Origin: Roseomonas populi
GTDB lineage: Bacteria > Pseudomonadota > Alphaproteobacteria > Acetobacterales > Acetobacteraceae
DNA: 64,000 nucleotides
Direction of reading: 5' to 3'
Assembly: GCF_024594815.1 (NCBI RefSeq)
Contig: NZ_JANJOU010000008.1
Span: 186,001 to 250,000 of the forward strand
Each line of letters begins with the position of its first letter. Within the stretch, counting starts at the first letter, position 1. The notes under the pieces are model-generated. The model did not search any database, was not told the DNA's origin, and saw nothing but the letters and a program-made list of their open reading frames with translations. The position numbers and the translations under genes are program-made. Below, in pieces: positions 26,593-35,607 of the stretch.

Positions 26593-27861
26593 TTGACCCA
26601 GCCAGGAAGCCTCGACGCCCCACCGACGAGCGGACCTCTCGCGGGGCTTCGGGTCATCGAGATCGGCGTCGCCATGGCTGGTCCCTACTGCGCCATGACA
26701 CTGGGCGACTTCGGCGCCGAGGTGGTGAAGATCGAGCGCGTCGGCGCCGGCGACGACAGCCGCTCCTGGCCGCCGCACTTCCACGGCGCGATGGGCTATT
26801 ATTACGGCTCCGCCAATCGCAACAAGCGCAGCGTCGCGCTCGACCTGAAGTCACCTGAAGGTGCGGCGATCGCGCGCAAGCTGATTGAGGGCGCGGACAT
26901 CCTGGTGGACAACTACCGCATCGGCGCCCTCGCCCGCGCCGGGCTGGGCTGGGAGGTACTGCGCGCGGCGAACCCGCGCCTGATCTACTGCTCCGTCAGC
27001 GGCTTCGGGGCGACCGGCCCGCGGGCGGAGGAACCGGCGAACGACCTCTTCATGCAGGCCTATGCCGGCGGAATGAGCATCACGGGCGAGGAGGGCGGCG
27101 GCCCGGTGAAGATGGGCATGTCGGTCGCCGATATCGGCGCGGGCATGCTCGCCACCATAGGCGTGATGATGGCGGTGGAGGCGCGGCACCGCACCGGCCG
27201 CGGGCAGCGCGTGGAAACCTCGCTGCTCGAGGGACAGATGTCCATGCTCGCCCATTTCGTCACGCGTTACTTCGCTTCTGGCGAGGTACCGGGCCCGAGC
27301 GGCAGTGGCGCACTGACCAGCCCCACCTATCGCGCCTTCCGCGCCGCGGACGACTGGATTGTCATCTCCGCTTTTAATCAGCGCATGTGGCGCGGCCTCT
27401 GCACGGCGCTGGAGCGGCCGGAATGGGTGGATGACCCGCGCTTCGCCGACGCCGCGCTGCGCGTGGCCAACCGGCTCGAGCTCATCGACCTGATCGGGGC
27501 CGTGATCGCTACGCGGCGCGTAACGGAATGGGAGATGCTGCTGAAGTCGAACGAGGTGCCGTGCTGCCCGATCAACCGCATCGACAAGGTCGTGGCGGAG
27601 GAGCAGGTCGCGGCGCGCAGCATGGTGACAGAGATCGATCTGCCGGGGCTCGGCGCCATGCGAATGGCTGGGCTCCCCGTGAAGCTCAGCGAGACGCCCG
27701 CCGCGATCGGCCTGCCGCCACCGCGCCTGGGGCAGCACACGGCCGAGGTGATGCGCGATGCCGGCTACGCGGACGCGGAGATCGAGGCCCTCGCGAGACG
27801 CGGTGCGATCGGCCTGGACGAGGGCTGGCGCGAGGGGGATCAGCCGCGCCGCGCCGGCTGA
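26593..27861 (+). CDS. CaiB/BaiF (class III) CoA-transferase
   Basis: This 422-residue class III CoA-transferase moves CoA between acids through an aspartyl thioester. The catalytic Asp is most likely that of GMSVADIGAGM near residue 181. The N-terminal Rossmann half shows GLRVIEIGVAMAGPYC, and GQRVETSLLEGQMSM follows the active site. The start is TTG with GGGAG six bases before it; no better ATG lies in frame before the conserved region. It is the first gene of a unit with two MaoC-like hydratases, a hydrolase and a Bug protein, so it probably activates the substrate acid for hydration. A second CaiB gene lies at 36627. Confidence 0.92.
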   Translation: MTQPGSLDAPPTSGPLAGLRVIEIGVAMAGPYCAMTLGDFGAEVVKIERVGAGDDSRSWPPHFHGAMGYYYGSANRNKRSVALDLKSPEGAAIARKLIEGADILVDNYRIGALARAGLGWEVLRAANPRLIYCSVSGFGATGPRAEEPANDLFMQAYAGGMSITGEEGGGPVKMGMSVADIGAGMLATIGVMMAVEARHRTGRGQRVETSLLEGQMSMLAHFVTRYFASGEVPGPSGSGALTSPTYRAFRAADDWIVISAFNQRMWRGLCTALERPEWVDDPRFADAALRVANRLELIDLIGAVIATRRVTEWEMLLKSNEVPCCPINRIDKVVAEEQVAARSMVTEIDLPGLGAMRMAGLPVKLSETPAAIGLPPPRLGQHTAEVMRDAGYADAEIEALARRGAIGLDEGWREGDQPRRAG

Positions 27862-27898
27862 GCGCCGTGCGGGAGAGGAAGCGGGAGGAACATCGGGC

Positions 27899-28417
27899 AT
27901 GGCGCTGCTGACGGACGAGATACGGTCTTACATCGGGCGGGAAGGGCCGACCTTCGCCGCCTGCGACGCGGTGGAGCCCGGCGCGGTCCGCCGCTACGCC
28001 CAGGCCATCATGGATCCGGACCCGGCCTATGCCTCGGACCAGGAAGGCGTGCGCTATGGCGGGGCCGTGGCGCCGCCGCTCTATCCCTCCTTCATGTTCC
28101 GCACGCCCTTCGGCGCGCCGGACGTGCTGACCGAGCGCGCGCATGACCCGGATTTCGACGGCATCGTGATGGGCGTAGGCAACGGCCTGCCGGAGCTGCC
28201 GCTGCACGGCCTGGCGCTGCTGAACGGCGGCGCGGAGGTGGAGTTCTTCGCCTATGCCCGCCACGGCGAGCGCGTGCTGCAGAAGTCCCGCTTCGCCGAT
28301 ATCCAGGAGAAGCAGACGAAATCGGGCCCAATGCTCCTCGTGATCTTCGAGACCGAGTTCACGAACGAGGCGGGCCAGCTCCTGCTGCGCTCCCGCAAGA
28401 CCATCATCCGGCGGTGA
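27899..28417 (+). CDS. MaoC-like N-terminal-type dehydratase subunit
   Basis: This 172-residue hot-dog fold protein is of the FAS1-like dehydratase type (MaoC N-terminal domain family). The segment VRRYAQAIMDPDPAYAS occupies the place of the usual hydratase motif and YGGAVAPPLYPSFMFR follows. Such half-proteins usually pair with a catalytic MaoC subunit, and the next gene overlaps by four bases (GTGA) and encodes one. The complex would hydrate an enoyl-CoA, as in mesaconyl-CoA or methylfumaryl-CoA hydratases. The physiological substrate is inferred only. Confidence 0.8.
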   Translation: MALLTDEIRSYIGREGPTFAACDAVEPGAVRRYAQAIMDPDPAYASDQEGVRYGGAVAPPLYPSFMFRTPFGAPDVLTERAHDPDFDGIVMGVGNGLPELPLHGLALLNGGAEVEFFAYARHGERVLQKSRFADIQEKQTKSGPMLLVIFETEFTNEAGQLLLRSRKTIIRR

Positions 28418-28902
28418 GCGGCATGCGCGAGAGAGTCAATTTCGAGGACGTGTCGGTCGGCGACACTGTCGGGCCGCTCGGCAAGGGCCCCTTCACGACA
28501 CCGCACCTGATGCGGTGGTCGGCGGCGATGGAGAACTGGCACAAGATTCACTACGATCAGCCCTTCACCACCGGCCACGACAAGCTGCCGGGCCTGCTGA
28601 TCAACGGCTCGCTGAAGCAGCAGTTCATCGCGCAGCTCCTGAAGGACTGGGCAGGGCGTGACGGCTGGATGTGGAAGGTGAGGTTCCAGTTCCGTGCCAT
28701 GAATGTAGTGGGCGAGACGCTCTCCGTCTGGGCCAGGGTCACGGACAAGCGCGAGATGCCAGATTACGGCCTGGTCGATCTCGATGTCGGCATCAGCAAC
28801 GAGAAGGGCGTGGAATCCACCCCGGGTTCGGCCGTGGTCGCGCTGCCCTATCGCGGGCGGGCGCCGGTGCCCTATCCCTTCGTGCCGCCCGCGGCCGGCT
28901 GA
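28414..28902 (+). CDS. MaoC-type enoyl-CoA hydratase subunit
   Basis: This 162-residue protein starts at GTG 28414 inside the previous stop. The single hot-dog domain carries WHKIHYD near residue 46, matching the catalytic His region of R-hydratases, and PGLLINGSLKQQF near residue 60 in the substrate tunnel. It probably forms a heteromer with the preceding protein. In the unit it acts after the CoA-transferase. Confidence 0.83.
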   Translation: MSGMRERVNFEDVSVGDTVGPLGKGPFTTPHLMRWSAAMENWHKIHYDQPFTTGHDKLPGLLINGSLKQQFIAQLLKDWAGRDGWMWKVRFQFRAMNVVGETLSVWARVTDKREMPDYGLVDLDVGISNEKGVESTPGSAVVALPYRGRAPVPYPFVPPAAG

Positions 28903-28904
28903 GC

Positions 28905-29753
28905 ATGGACGGGCCCGCACCCGCTGGGGATCCCCCCGAGGTTGCGGCGCTGCTGGGCGCGGCAGAGCGCGCCGAGACGCCCTGCGGCGGGGGCCGCCTG
29001 GTCTGGCACATCTGGGGCGAAGGGGAGCCCCTGCTGCTGCTGCACGGCGGCGCCGGCTCCTGGCGCCACTGGCTCCGCACCATCCCCCGCTGGAGTGGCC
29101 GGCGTCTCCTCCTCGTGCCGGACCTGCCAGGCCTCGGGGAATCCGACCTGCCGCCGGCACCCGGATCCATCGAGACCATCGCGGGCGTCGTCGTCGCGGG
29201 GCTGGACGCGCTGCTTCCGCCGGGCCGGGCCTGTGACATCGTCGGCTTCTCCTTCGGCGCAACCGTCGCGGCCCATGCGGCATTGCAACTGGGGCCGCGG
29301 GCCCGCTCCGTCACCCTCGTCGGCGCCGGCGGGCTCGTGCCGATGCGCAGGCCGATCGTGCTCGAGAAGGTGCGCGGCAAGACCGGGGCGGCGCTGACCG
29401 AGGCGCATCGTACCAACCTGTCCCGCATCATGATCGCCGATCCCGCGCGGATCGACGACCTCGCCCTCGCGGTCCAGGCCTGGAACTCGCAGCGCGCGCG
29501 GCTGGACACACGGGGCTTCTACGCCGAGGGGGCGCTCCTCCGCGCGCTGGGGCAGCTACGCGTCCGGGTGGACGCGATCTGGGGCGCCGAGGACCAGCCA
29601 GCCCTCTGCGGGCTGGAGGAGCGCCAGGCGGCGCTGTACGCCCTCCATCCCCGGGCACGCATCCGCGTCGTCCCGAAGGCCGGCCACTGGATTGCCTATG
29701 AAGAACCGGAGGGCCTGGACACCGCGCTGCGGGAGTTCCTGGAAGCCCCCTGA
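28905..29753 (+). CDS. alpha/beta hydrolase
   Basis: From ATG 28905, two bases after the MaoC stop, the product is 282 residues. It has the classical fold markers: HGGAGSWRHW oxyanion strand near residue 46, DLPGLGESDLPP, nucleophile elbow GFSFGAT near residue 110, acid in WGAEDQPA and base in AGHWIAYEEPE near the C-terminus. It resembles the meta-cleavage and thioesterase-like hydrolases that cut C-C bonds, esters or thioesters. Its place in the operon suggests release of CoA or cleavage of a pathway ester. The exact reaction is unknown. Confidence 0.9.
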   Translation: MDGPAPAGDPPEVAALLGAAERAETPCGGGRLVWHIWGEGEPLLLLHGGAGSWRHWLRTIPRWSGRRLLLVPDLPGLGESDLPPAPGSIETIAGVVVAGLDALLPPGRACDIVGFSFGATVAAHAALQLGPRARSVTLVGAGGLVPMRRPIVLEKVRGKTGAALTEAHRTNLSRIMIADPARIDDLALAVQAWNSQRARLDTRGFYAEGALLRALGQLRVRVDAIWGAEDQPALCGLEERQAALYALHPRARIRVVPKAGHWIAYEEPEGLDTALREFLEAP

Positions 29754-29769
29754 ACGGGAGGAACGGAAA

Positions 29770-30747
29770 ATGCGGCGAAGGCACCTTCTCGGCGCAGGGG
29801 GCGGCCTGCTCCTGCCCGCCGCCACGGGCCGCGCGGCCGAGCCCTGGCCCACCCGGCCCCTGCGGCTGGTGGTTCCCTACGCGCCCGGCGGCGGCGCCGA
29901 TATCCTGGCCCGCACCGTCATGCGCCACGTCTCCGAACGGCTGGAGCAGCCGATCGTGGTCGAGAACCGCGGCGGCGCGAACACGATCATCGGAACCCAG
30001 CAGATCGCCCAGTCGGCGCCCGATGGGTACAACTTCGTCGTGGGCACGTCCTCGCTGGCGATGAACCCCTTCCTCTACCGCCGCCTTCCCTTCGAGGCCG
30101 AGCGCGACCTGGTGCCGGTGGCGCTGCTGGCGACGGTGCCCTTCGTGCTGGTGGTGAACCCGGCGCTGCCGGTGCGCTCGGTGCAGGATCTTGTCGCCCA
30201 TGGCCGCGCGGCGCCGGGCGGGCTGATCTTCGGTTCCTACGGGGCGGGCAGCACGGCCCACCTCACGGGGCTGCTCTTCGGCCGGGCCGCCGGGGTCGAG
30301 GTGACGCATGTCGCCTATCCCGGCTCGTCGCCCGTGCTCATCGACCTCATGGCCGGCCGCCTCGCCTTCGCCTTCAGCACCATCCTCCCCGCCGTGCCGG
30401 AGATCGGGAACGGGCGCCTGCGCGCCCTGGCGGTCACGACGCCGGAGCGGGTGAGCGCGCTGCCGCAGCTGCCGACGATGCAGGAGGCCTGGATGCCCGG
30501 CTTCGAGGCGGCCGGCTGGAATTCCGTCCATGCGCCCGCGGGAACGCCCGAAGCCGCGCTGCGGCGGATGAACGCCGAGATGCTGGCCTCGCTGGACCTG
30601 CCGGAAGTCCGACGCTTCTTCGGAGAGCAGGGCTACGTCATTCCGCCAGCCCTGCAGAACACCCCGGCCGCGCTCGCCGCCCTGCAGCGGAGCGACGCCC
30701 GCAAATGGGGCCGGATCATTGAGGAAGCGGCGGTGCGCCTGGACTGA
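29770..30747 (+). CDS. Bug/TctC family solute-binding protein
   Basis: ATG 29770 follows a GGGAGGAACGG ribosome site and gives 325 residues. The signal peptide is MRRRHLLGAGGGLLLPAATG, cleaved near ARA-AE. Family motifs are WPTRPLRLVVPYAPGGGADIL, VVENRGGANT, HVAYPGSSPVLIDL and LPQLPTMQEAW. It is the last gene of the CoA-transferase unit, so capture of an external acid is tied to its activation. Confidence 0.92.
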   Translation: MRRRHLLGAGGGLLLPAATGRAAEPWPTRPLRLVVPYAPGGGADILARTVMRHVSERLEQPIVVENRGGANTIIGTQQIAQSAPDGYNFVVGTSSLAMNPFLYRRLPFEAERDLVPVALLATVPFVLVVNPALPVRSVQDLVAHGRAAPGGLIFGSYGAGSTAHLTGLLFGRAAGVEVTHVAYPGSSPVLIDLMAGRLAFAFSTILPAVPEIGNGRLRALAVTTPERVSALPQLPTMQEAWMPGFEAAGWNSVHAPAGTPEAALRRMNAEMLASLDLPEVRRFFGEQGYVIPPALQNTPAALAALQRSDARKWGRIIEEAAVRLD

Positions 30748-30806
30748 CGGCCGGCGCATCTCCTTGACCCCCTTATCGCGGATCGGCTACCGTCGATAGA
30801 GGATAA

Positions 30807-30827
30807 GTTATTCGCGCTGCGATTAAC
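30807..30827. promoter_or_regulatory. IclR-type operator candidate, site D
   Basis: The arms GTTATTCGC and GCGATTAAC flank GCT and match each other at eight of nine positions. A CCTTGACCCC string with TTGACC at 30764-30769 lies 43 bases before it, as at site B. It precedes the acyl-CoA dehydrogenase pair. Confidence 0.7.
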
Positions 30828-30897
30828 GGGGCCTGTCTCCGAGAAGCGATGCGCGACGGGTGCGGGGCTCACCTGCCCCCGCAGAACGGGGAACGCC

Positions 30898-32142
30898 ATG
30901 AACTTCGGTTACACGCCCGAGCAGGAGGCGCTGCGGCGGGAGGTCAACGCTTTCATCGCGGAGCATGTCACGCCCGAGGTCCTCCACGACAAGGAGGCCC
31001 AGGACGACCAGATGCACGGCTCCGGCGTGGCCGACCCTTTCGGGCCGAGCATGCGGGAACTCTACGGAAAGCTGCACGCCCGCGGTTGGCTCGGCATCGC
31101 CTATCCCAAGGAGTACGGCGGGCAGGGCGGCGACCGCATCAGCCAGTACATCGTCGAGGAGGCCTTCATGCGGGTCGGCCTCAATATCAGTCTCAGCGGC
31201 AGCGGCGCGCCCGCGATCATGGCTGCCGGCACCGAGGAGCAGAAGCGCTACTACATCCCCCGCCTGATCACCCGCGAGGTCACCTTCGCCCTCGGCTTCA
31301 CCGAGCCCCATGCGGGCGCTGACCTCGCCAATATCCGCTGCCGCGCCACGCGGGACGGCGACCACTTCGTGATCAACGGGCAGAAGATCTACACCACCTC
31401 CGGACACCTCTCCTCCCACATCTACCTGATGGCGCGCACGGACCCGAGCCTGCCGAAGCGCGAGGGTCTGTCCATCTTCATCTTTCCTATGGACACGCCG
31501 GGCATCACCGTGCGGCCGCTCTGGTCCATCCAGAACAACCCGCGCGCCCCGCTCGGCACCACCTATGGCGAGGCGCGGACGAACGAGACCTTCTTCGACA
31601 ACGTGCGCGTCCACGAATCCACGCTGCTGGGCGGGGAGAACAAGGGCTGGAAGGTGGCGGCGGATGGCCTCAACCTCGATCGGGTGGGCGCCTTCCGCTA
31701 CGTCATGTCGATCCGGCGCGACGAGGACATGGTCAACTGGGTCAAGACGACGGAGCTGGAGGGCTACGCCGACAACCCGGCGGTCCGCGACAAGGTGGCG
31801 GAGCTGTGGATCGAGGCGCAAGTCTGCCGCCTGATGACGATGCGCAGCATGTCCATCGTCCAGCGCGGCCGCGAGTTCACCTATGAGGGCTCCGCCGAGA
31901 AGGTCTGGGCGCCGGAGCACGGCGTCCGCACGACCGAGGCGATCACGCAGATGCTCGGCCCCTACGGCCAGCTCCTGCGCGGCTCGCCGCACGCGGTGGA
32001 GGATGGCGTCTTCGCGCACAATGTCCTCGGCGCCTTCCAGTCGGGCGTGAACCACGGCGGCGTCACCATCATGCGGGACCAGGTGGCGCGCCGCGGCCTG
32101 GGCCTGCCGGCCATGCGCCGGCCGAAGGCCGCGGCGAACTGA
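30898..32142 (+). CDS. acyl-CoA dehydrogenase family protein
   Basis: This 414-residue flavoprotein has the three-part acyl-CoA dehydrogenase fold. The N-terminal helical domain starts MNFGYTPEQEALRREV. The middle beta domain holds ALGFTEPHAGADLANIR and HFVINGQKIYTTSGHLSSH, which contact FAD and substrate. The C-terminal helical domain ends with QMLGPYGQLLRG. I cannot place the catalytic glutamate securely. It is followed 36 bases later by a second dehydrogenase; such unequal pairs often form heteromers in steroid-like or branched-acid catabolism. It would introduce a double bond into a CoA ester. Confidence 0.92.
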   Translation: MNFGYTPEQEALRREVNAFIAEHVTPEVLHDKEAQDDQMHGSGVADPFGPSMRELYGKLHARGWLGIAYPKEYGGQGGDRISQYIVEEAFMRVGLNISLSGSGAPAIMAAGTEEQKRYYIPRLITREVTFALGFTEPHAGADLANIRCRATRDGDHFVINGQKIYTTSGHLSSHIYLMARTDPSLPKREGLSIFIFPMDTPGITVRPLWSIQNNPRAPLGTTYGEARTNETFFDNVRVHESTLLGGENKGWKVAADGLNLDRVGAFRYVMSIRRDEDMVNWVKTTELEGYADNPAVRDKVAELWIEAQVCRLMTMRSMSIVQRGREFTYEGSAEKVWAPEHGVRTTEAITQMLGPYGQLLRGSPHAVEDGVFAHNVLGAFQSGVNHGGVTIMRDQVARRGLGLPAMRRPKAAAN

Positions 32143-32178
32143 CGCCCCCCCGACAGAACGAGATGACGGACCGCTGAC

Positions 32179-33390
32179 ATGGATGTCCTGCTGACCGACG
32201 AACAGGAGATGATCCGCGAGACCGCGCGGAGCTTCCTGGAAGGCGAGTGCTCGCCGCAGCTCGTGCGCGCCATGGAGGCCGACCCGGTCGGATACCCGCC
32301 CGCGCTCTGGCGCAAGGCGGCGGAACTAGGCTGGCAGGGCCTCTCCTTGCCGGAAGCCTATGGCGGCTCGGAAATGCCGCTCGTCTATCTCGGGCTCGTC
32401 CTCCAGGAGGTTGGGCGCGCCGTCGCGCCTCTGCCCCTGCACAGCACCGCCGTCGCGGCGCTCACGATTGCCGAGGCCGGCAGCAAGGCGCAGTGCGAGG
32501 CGATCCTGCCCGGCGTGGTGTCGGGCGACACGATCCTGACCTGGGCCTTCACCGAGGAGGACCCGCGCCTGCGGCCGGAAGCCGTGGCGATGAGCGCCGC
32601 GCAGGAGGGCGACCACTACGTCCTCACCGGCCGTAAGATGTTCGTGGACGACTTCGTCGCTGCGGACAGGTGCCTCGTTGTGTGCCGCACCGCGCCGGCC
32701 CGCGGCGGCAGCGCCGGCCTGTCCCTCTTCATCGTGGACACGAAGGCGGAAGGCGTCTCGCACACGCCCCTGGTTACCACCGCTAAGGACAAGCAGAGCG
32801 AGGTCGTCTTCGACCGCGTCCGCGTCCCCGCCGCGGACATGATCGGGCGCGCGGGCGAGGCCTGGCCGGTGGTAGAGCGGATGCTGGACCGGGCCGCGGC
32901 GCTGCTCTGCGCGCAGATGCTCGGCGCGGCGCGCAAGGACGCCGAGATGGCCTTCGACTACGCCAAGATGCGAGAGGCCTTCGGCCAGCCCATCGGCGCC
33001 TTCCAGTCCATCCAGCACATGTGTTCAGACATGGTCATCTGGATCGACGGCGGCGAGCTGCTGACCTACGAGGCGCTGTGGCGGATGGACGAGGGCCTGC
33101 CGCACCAGGTCGAGGTCTCCCAGGCCAAGGCCTTCTGCAACGAGAAGTGCCTCGCCTCCGCTCGCAACGCGCAGATTATCCATGGCGGCATCGGCTTCAT
33201 GATGGAGCTGGACCTGCACCTCTGGTACCGGCGCATCGCCGCCTGGGGAATGCGCCTCGGCACCACCTACGATCATCGCGCGCGGGTCGCGGCGGCGCTG
33301 ATCGACCATCCCGGCGAGGTTGTGCTCGGCCAGCCCGTCCCCGTGGCCGGTGCGGCCGCGGAGCCGGAGCGGGAACGCCGGGTGGCCTGA
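32179..33390 (+). CDS. acyl-CoA dehydrogenase family protein, second of pair
   Basis: This 403-residue protein has the N-terminal MDVLLTDEQEMIRETARSFL region, the FAD region LTWAFTEEDPRLRPEAV and the C-terminal IIHGGIGFMMELDLHLWYRR segment. The middle motif is degenerate compared with the partner (TEEDPRL instead of TEPHAGAD), typical of the less conserved subunit of heteromeric enzymes. It ends eight bases before a strong hairpin, so the two-gene unit terminates here. Confidence 0.9.
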   Translation: MDVLLTDEQEMIRETARSFLEGECSPQLVRAMEADPVGYPPALWRKAAELGWQGLSLPEAYGGSEMPLVYLGLVLQEVGRAVAPLPLHSTAVAALTIAEAGSKAQCEAILPGVVSGDTILTWAFTEEDPRLRPEAVAMSAAQEGDHYVLTGRKMFVDDFVAADRCLVVCRTAPARGGSAGLSLFIVDTKAEGVSHTPLVTTAKDKQSEVVFDRVRVPAADMIGRAGEAWPVVERMLDRAAALLCAQMLGAARKDAEMAFDYAKMREAFGQPIGAFQSIQHMCSDMVIWIDGGELLTYEALWRMDEGLPHQVEVSQAKAFCNEKCLASARNAQIIHGGIGFMMELDLHLWYRRIAAWGMRLGTTYDHRARVAAALIDHPGEVVLGQPVPVAGAAAEPERERRVA

Positions 33391-33397
33391 GCTCCGC

Positions 33398-33431
33398 GGC
33401 TCCCCGCCCCGACGTTCCGGGGCGGGGAGCC
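33398..33431. terminator. bidirectional hairpin terminator
   Basis: Perfect 14-base arms GGCTCCCCGCCCCG and CGGGGCGGGGAGCC enclose a six-base loop between two convergent genes ending at 33390 and 33441. It lacks a T-run but should stop or insulate transcription from both sides. Confidence 0.8.
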
Positions 33432-33440
33432 AGCATTCCA

Positions 33441-34418
33441 TCAGGTCTGGATTTTCGCCCGCCGAATGATGTCCACCAGCTTGGTGACGGACGTATCGAA
33501 GCTCGCCTTGGCCTGGGCGGGCGTCATCGGCTCGGCGGGCACGAAGCCCTGCTCCTCCAGCAGCTTCCGCAGCTCGGCATCGCCGAGCGACTTCACCACA
33601 GCGTCGTTCAGCCGCTGCAGCCGGTCGGCCGGCACGCCGCTGGGCGCGAACATCACGTTCATGCTGACGCACTCGTATCCCGGAACCCCGGCCTCCTCGA
33701 TCGTCGGCACGCCCGGCAAAGCGGAGAGGTGCTGGCGCCCCGTCAGCCCAAGCGGCCGGAGCCGGCCGGCCTCGATCGCCGGTAGCGCAGGTGGAATGGT
33801 GCAGAAGCTCATGGCGACGCGCCCGCCCATCACGTCGTTCAGCCCGGGCGCCGTGCCGTTGTAGGGGATGTGCACCGTCTCGGTACCGGCGAGCAGGTTG
33901 AACATCTCGGCCGCAAGGTGCCCGGCTCCGCCGACACCGAAGGATGCGTAGTTCAGTACCCCCGGCCGCTCCTTCGCGTAGGCGATCAGCTCCTTCACGT
34001 TGTGGACGGGAAGCTTCGCGTTCACCACCAGCAGGTAGGGCACGATGGTGAGCACCGCGACGGCGGTGATATCGCGCTCGGCGTCATAGGGCGTGCGGGT
34101 GCCCAGGTGCGACATCAGCGCCAACTGTGTGCCGCCCGACAGCACCGTATAGCCATCCGGGTCGGACCGCGCGACGTACTCGGTCGCGAGCATGGTAGAG
34201 GCGCCCGGCCTGTTCTCGACGACGGTCGGCTGGCCCGTGTAGCTCGACAGCCGCGTGCCGAAGGCCCGCGCCATGAGATCGACGGAGCCGCCTGGCGTGT
34301 ACGGCACGATCAGCCGGATCGGGCGGCTTGGGAATGCCTCCCGCTGTGCCTGCGCGCCGGTGGCCTGGCCCAGCGTGGCCAGGCCAGCCGCGGCCGCGAG
34401 TTGGCGTCTTGTCAGCAT
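33441..34418 (-). CDS. Bug/TctC family solute-binding protein
   Basis: ATG 34418 is preceded by GGAGGG and gives 325 residues; the open frame to 34466 is upstream leader. The signal peptide begins MLTRRQLAAAAGLATLG and ends at TGAQA-QR. Family motifs are FPSRPIRLIVPYTPGGSVDL, VVENRPGAST, HIPYNGTAPGLNDV and LPGVPTIEEAG. It diverges from the HMG-CoA-lyase-like gene across the double palindrome at 34463-34495. Confidence 0.93.
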   Translation of the reverse strand: MLTRRQLAAAAGLATLGQATGAQAQREAFPSRPIRLIVPYTPGGSVDLMARAFGTRLSSYTGQPTVVENRPGASTMLATEYVARSDPDGYTVLSGGTQLALMSHLGTRTPYDAERDITAVAVLTIVPYLLVVNAKLPVHNVKELIAYAKERPGVLNYASFGVGGAGHLAAEMFNLLAGTETVHIPYNGTAPGLNDVMGGRVAMSFCTIPPALPAIEAGRLRPLGLTGRQHLSALPGVPTIEEAGVPGYECVSMNVMFAPSGVPADRLQRLNDAVVKSLGDAELRKLLEEQGFVPAEPMTPAQAKASFDTSVTKLVDIIRRAKIQT

Positions 34419-34462
34419 GCGCACTTTCCCTCCCTCTCGCCGTCCCATCCCGGAAGTCGGCG

Positions 34463-34495
34463 TCAACTCGCATCAGAATTCGCATAGCGAGTTGA
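34463..34495. promoter_or_regulatory. IclR-type operator candidate, site E, nested palindromes
   Basis: The inner site has arms AGAATTCGC and GCGAGTTGA around ATA (34475-34495, perfect TCGC-N3-GCGA core). An outer perfect inverted repeat pairs TCAACTCGC (34463-34471) with GCGAGTTGA (34487-34495). It lies in a divergent promoter region, so it may bind two dimers. Confidence 0.7.
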
Positions 34496-34620
34496 TTGTT
34501 TGAGATTGAGATTGCCTTGTTTGCCGTGAGGTGATCAACGACTTTGCAGGAGTGGTCCCGATCCGAGGCACGGCAGGCGGCCGCCTCGGGCCGGGGCGTC
34601 AGAGCACGGGGAGCAAAGCC

Positions 34621-35577
34621 ATGTCCGACCTTCCGAAGCGGGTCCACATCCAGGAGGAGGGACCGCGCGAGGGCTTCCAGATCGAGCCCGGCCCGATCCC
34701 CACCGCCGACAAGATCCGCCTGATCGAGGCGCTGGCCGAGACGGGCCTGGAACACATTCAGGTCTGCTCCTTCGTCAGCCCCAAGATCGTGCCGGGCTGG
34801 GCGGACGCCGAGGACACGGTGGCCGGCTTCAAGGCGAAGCCCGGCGTCCGCTACACAGCGCTGTGGTTCAACGAGAGCGGGCTGAACCGCGCGCTCGCCT
34901 TCCGCGACAAGCTCGCCATCTCCGGCTCCATCTCGCTCACCGCGAGCGAGGGCTTCACGAAGAAGAACCTCAACCGCACGCATGAGGAGAACCTCGCGGC
35001 GATGCGGAAGCAGACCGCGCTACACCTCTCCCATGGCGTGCCCGTCCGGCGCATCGGCGTGATGGCAGCCTTCGGCTGCAACTACCAGGGTGACATCTCG
35101 CCCGCACAGGTGATCTCCACCATCGAGGACGGGCTCGCCATCGCGGCCGAGGCCGGGGCGGAGATCACGGACGTCTCGCTGGCGGACACGATGGGCTGGG
35201 CCATGCCGTCACGGATCGAGCGCGTGCTCGGCGAGGTGCGGTCCCGCTGGCCGGAGAAGCGCATCACGCTTCACCTGCACGATACGCGCGGCCTGGCGGT
35301 GGCCAATGCGCACGCCGCGCTGAAGATGGGCATTGACCGCTTCGATACGACGGTGGGCGGGCTCGGGGGCTGCCCCTTCGCCGGCCAGAAGGGCGCCGCG
35401 GGCAACATCTGCTCCGAGGAGCTGGTGCTGCTCTGCCACGAGATGGGGATTGAGACCGGCGTGGACCTCGACGCGCTGATCGAGGTGGGACGCATGGCAG
35501 AGGCGATCGTCGGCCACCAGCTGCCGAGCGAGCTGATTCACGCCGGCAGCCTGGACGCTTTCCGCAAGGCAGCCTGA
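34621..35577 (+). CDS. HMG-CoA lyase-like (DRE-TIM metallolyase)
   Basis: From ATG 34621 the product is 318 residues, a single TIM barrel of the HMG-CoA lyase type, which splits 3-hydroxy-acyl-CoAs. The metal-binding HLHDTRG and the catalytic-cysteine loop GGLGGCPFA near residue 250 are present. The usual GPRDGLQ near the N-terminus reads GPREGFQ, so the Asp metal ligand is replaced by Glu. This and the cluster context favour a relative acting on another 3-hydroxy-3-methyl acyl-CoA, for example citramalyl-CoA, over true HMG-CoA. It is a single-gene unit between site E and a hairpin. Confidence 0.88.
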   Translation: MSDLPKRVHIQEEGPREGFQIEPGPIPTADKIRLIEALAETGLEHIQVCSFVSPKIVPGWADAEDTVAGFKAKPGVRYTALWFNESGLNRALAFRDKLAISGSISLTASEGFTKKNLNRTHEENLAAMRKQTALHLSHGVPVRRIGVMAAFGCNYQGDISPAQVISTIEDGLAIAAEAGAEITDVSLADTMGWAMPSRIERVLGEVRSRWPEKRITLHLHDTRGLAVANAHAALKMGIDRFDTTVGGLGGCPFAGQKGAAGNICSEELVLLCHEMGIETGVDLDALIEVGRMAEAIVGHQLPSELIHAGSLDAFRKAA

Positions 35578-35583
35578 AGGAAA

Positions 35584-35604
35584 GGGGGCGGCCCGTCCGC
35601 CCCC
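35584..35604. terminator. hairpin between convergent genes
   Basis: Arms GGGGGCGG and CCGCCCCC around CCCGT lie exactly between the convergent stops at 35577 and 35608. It probably serves both directions. Confidence 0.7.
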
Positions 35605-35607
35605 AAC

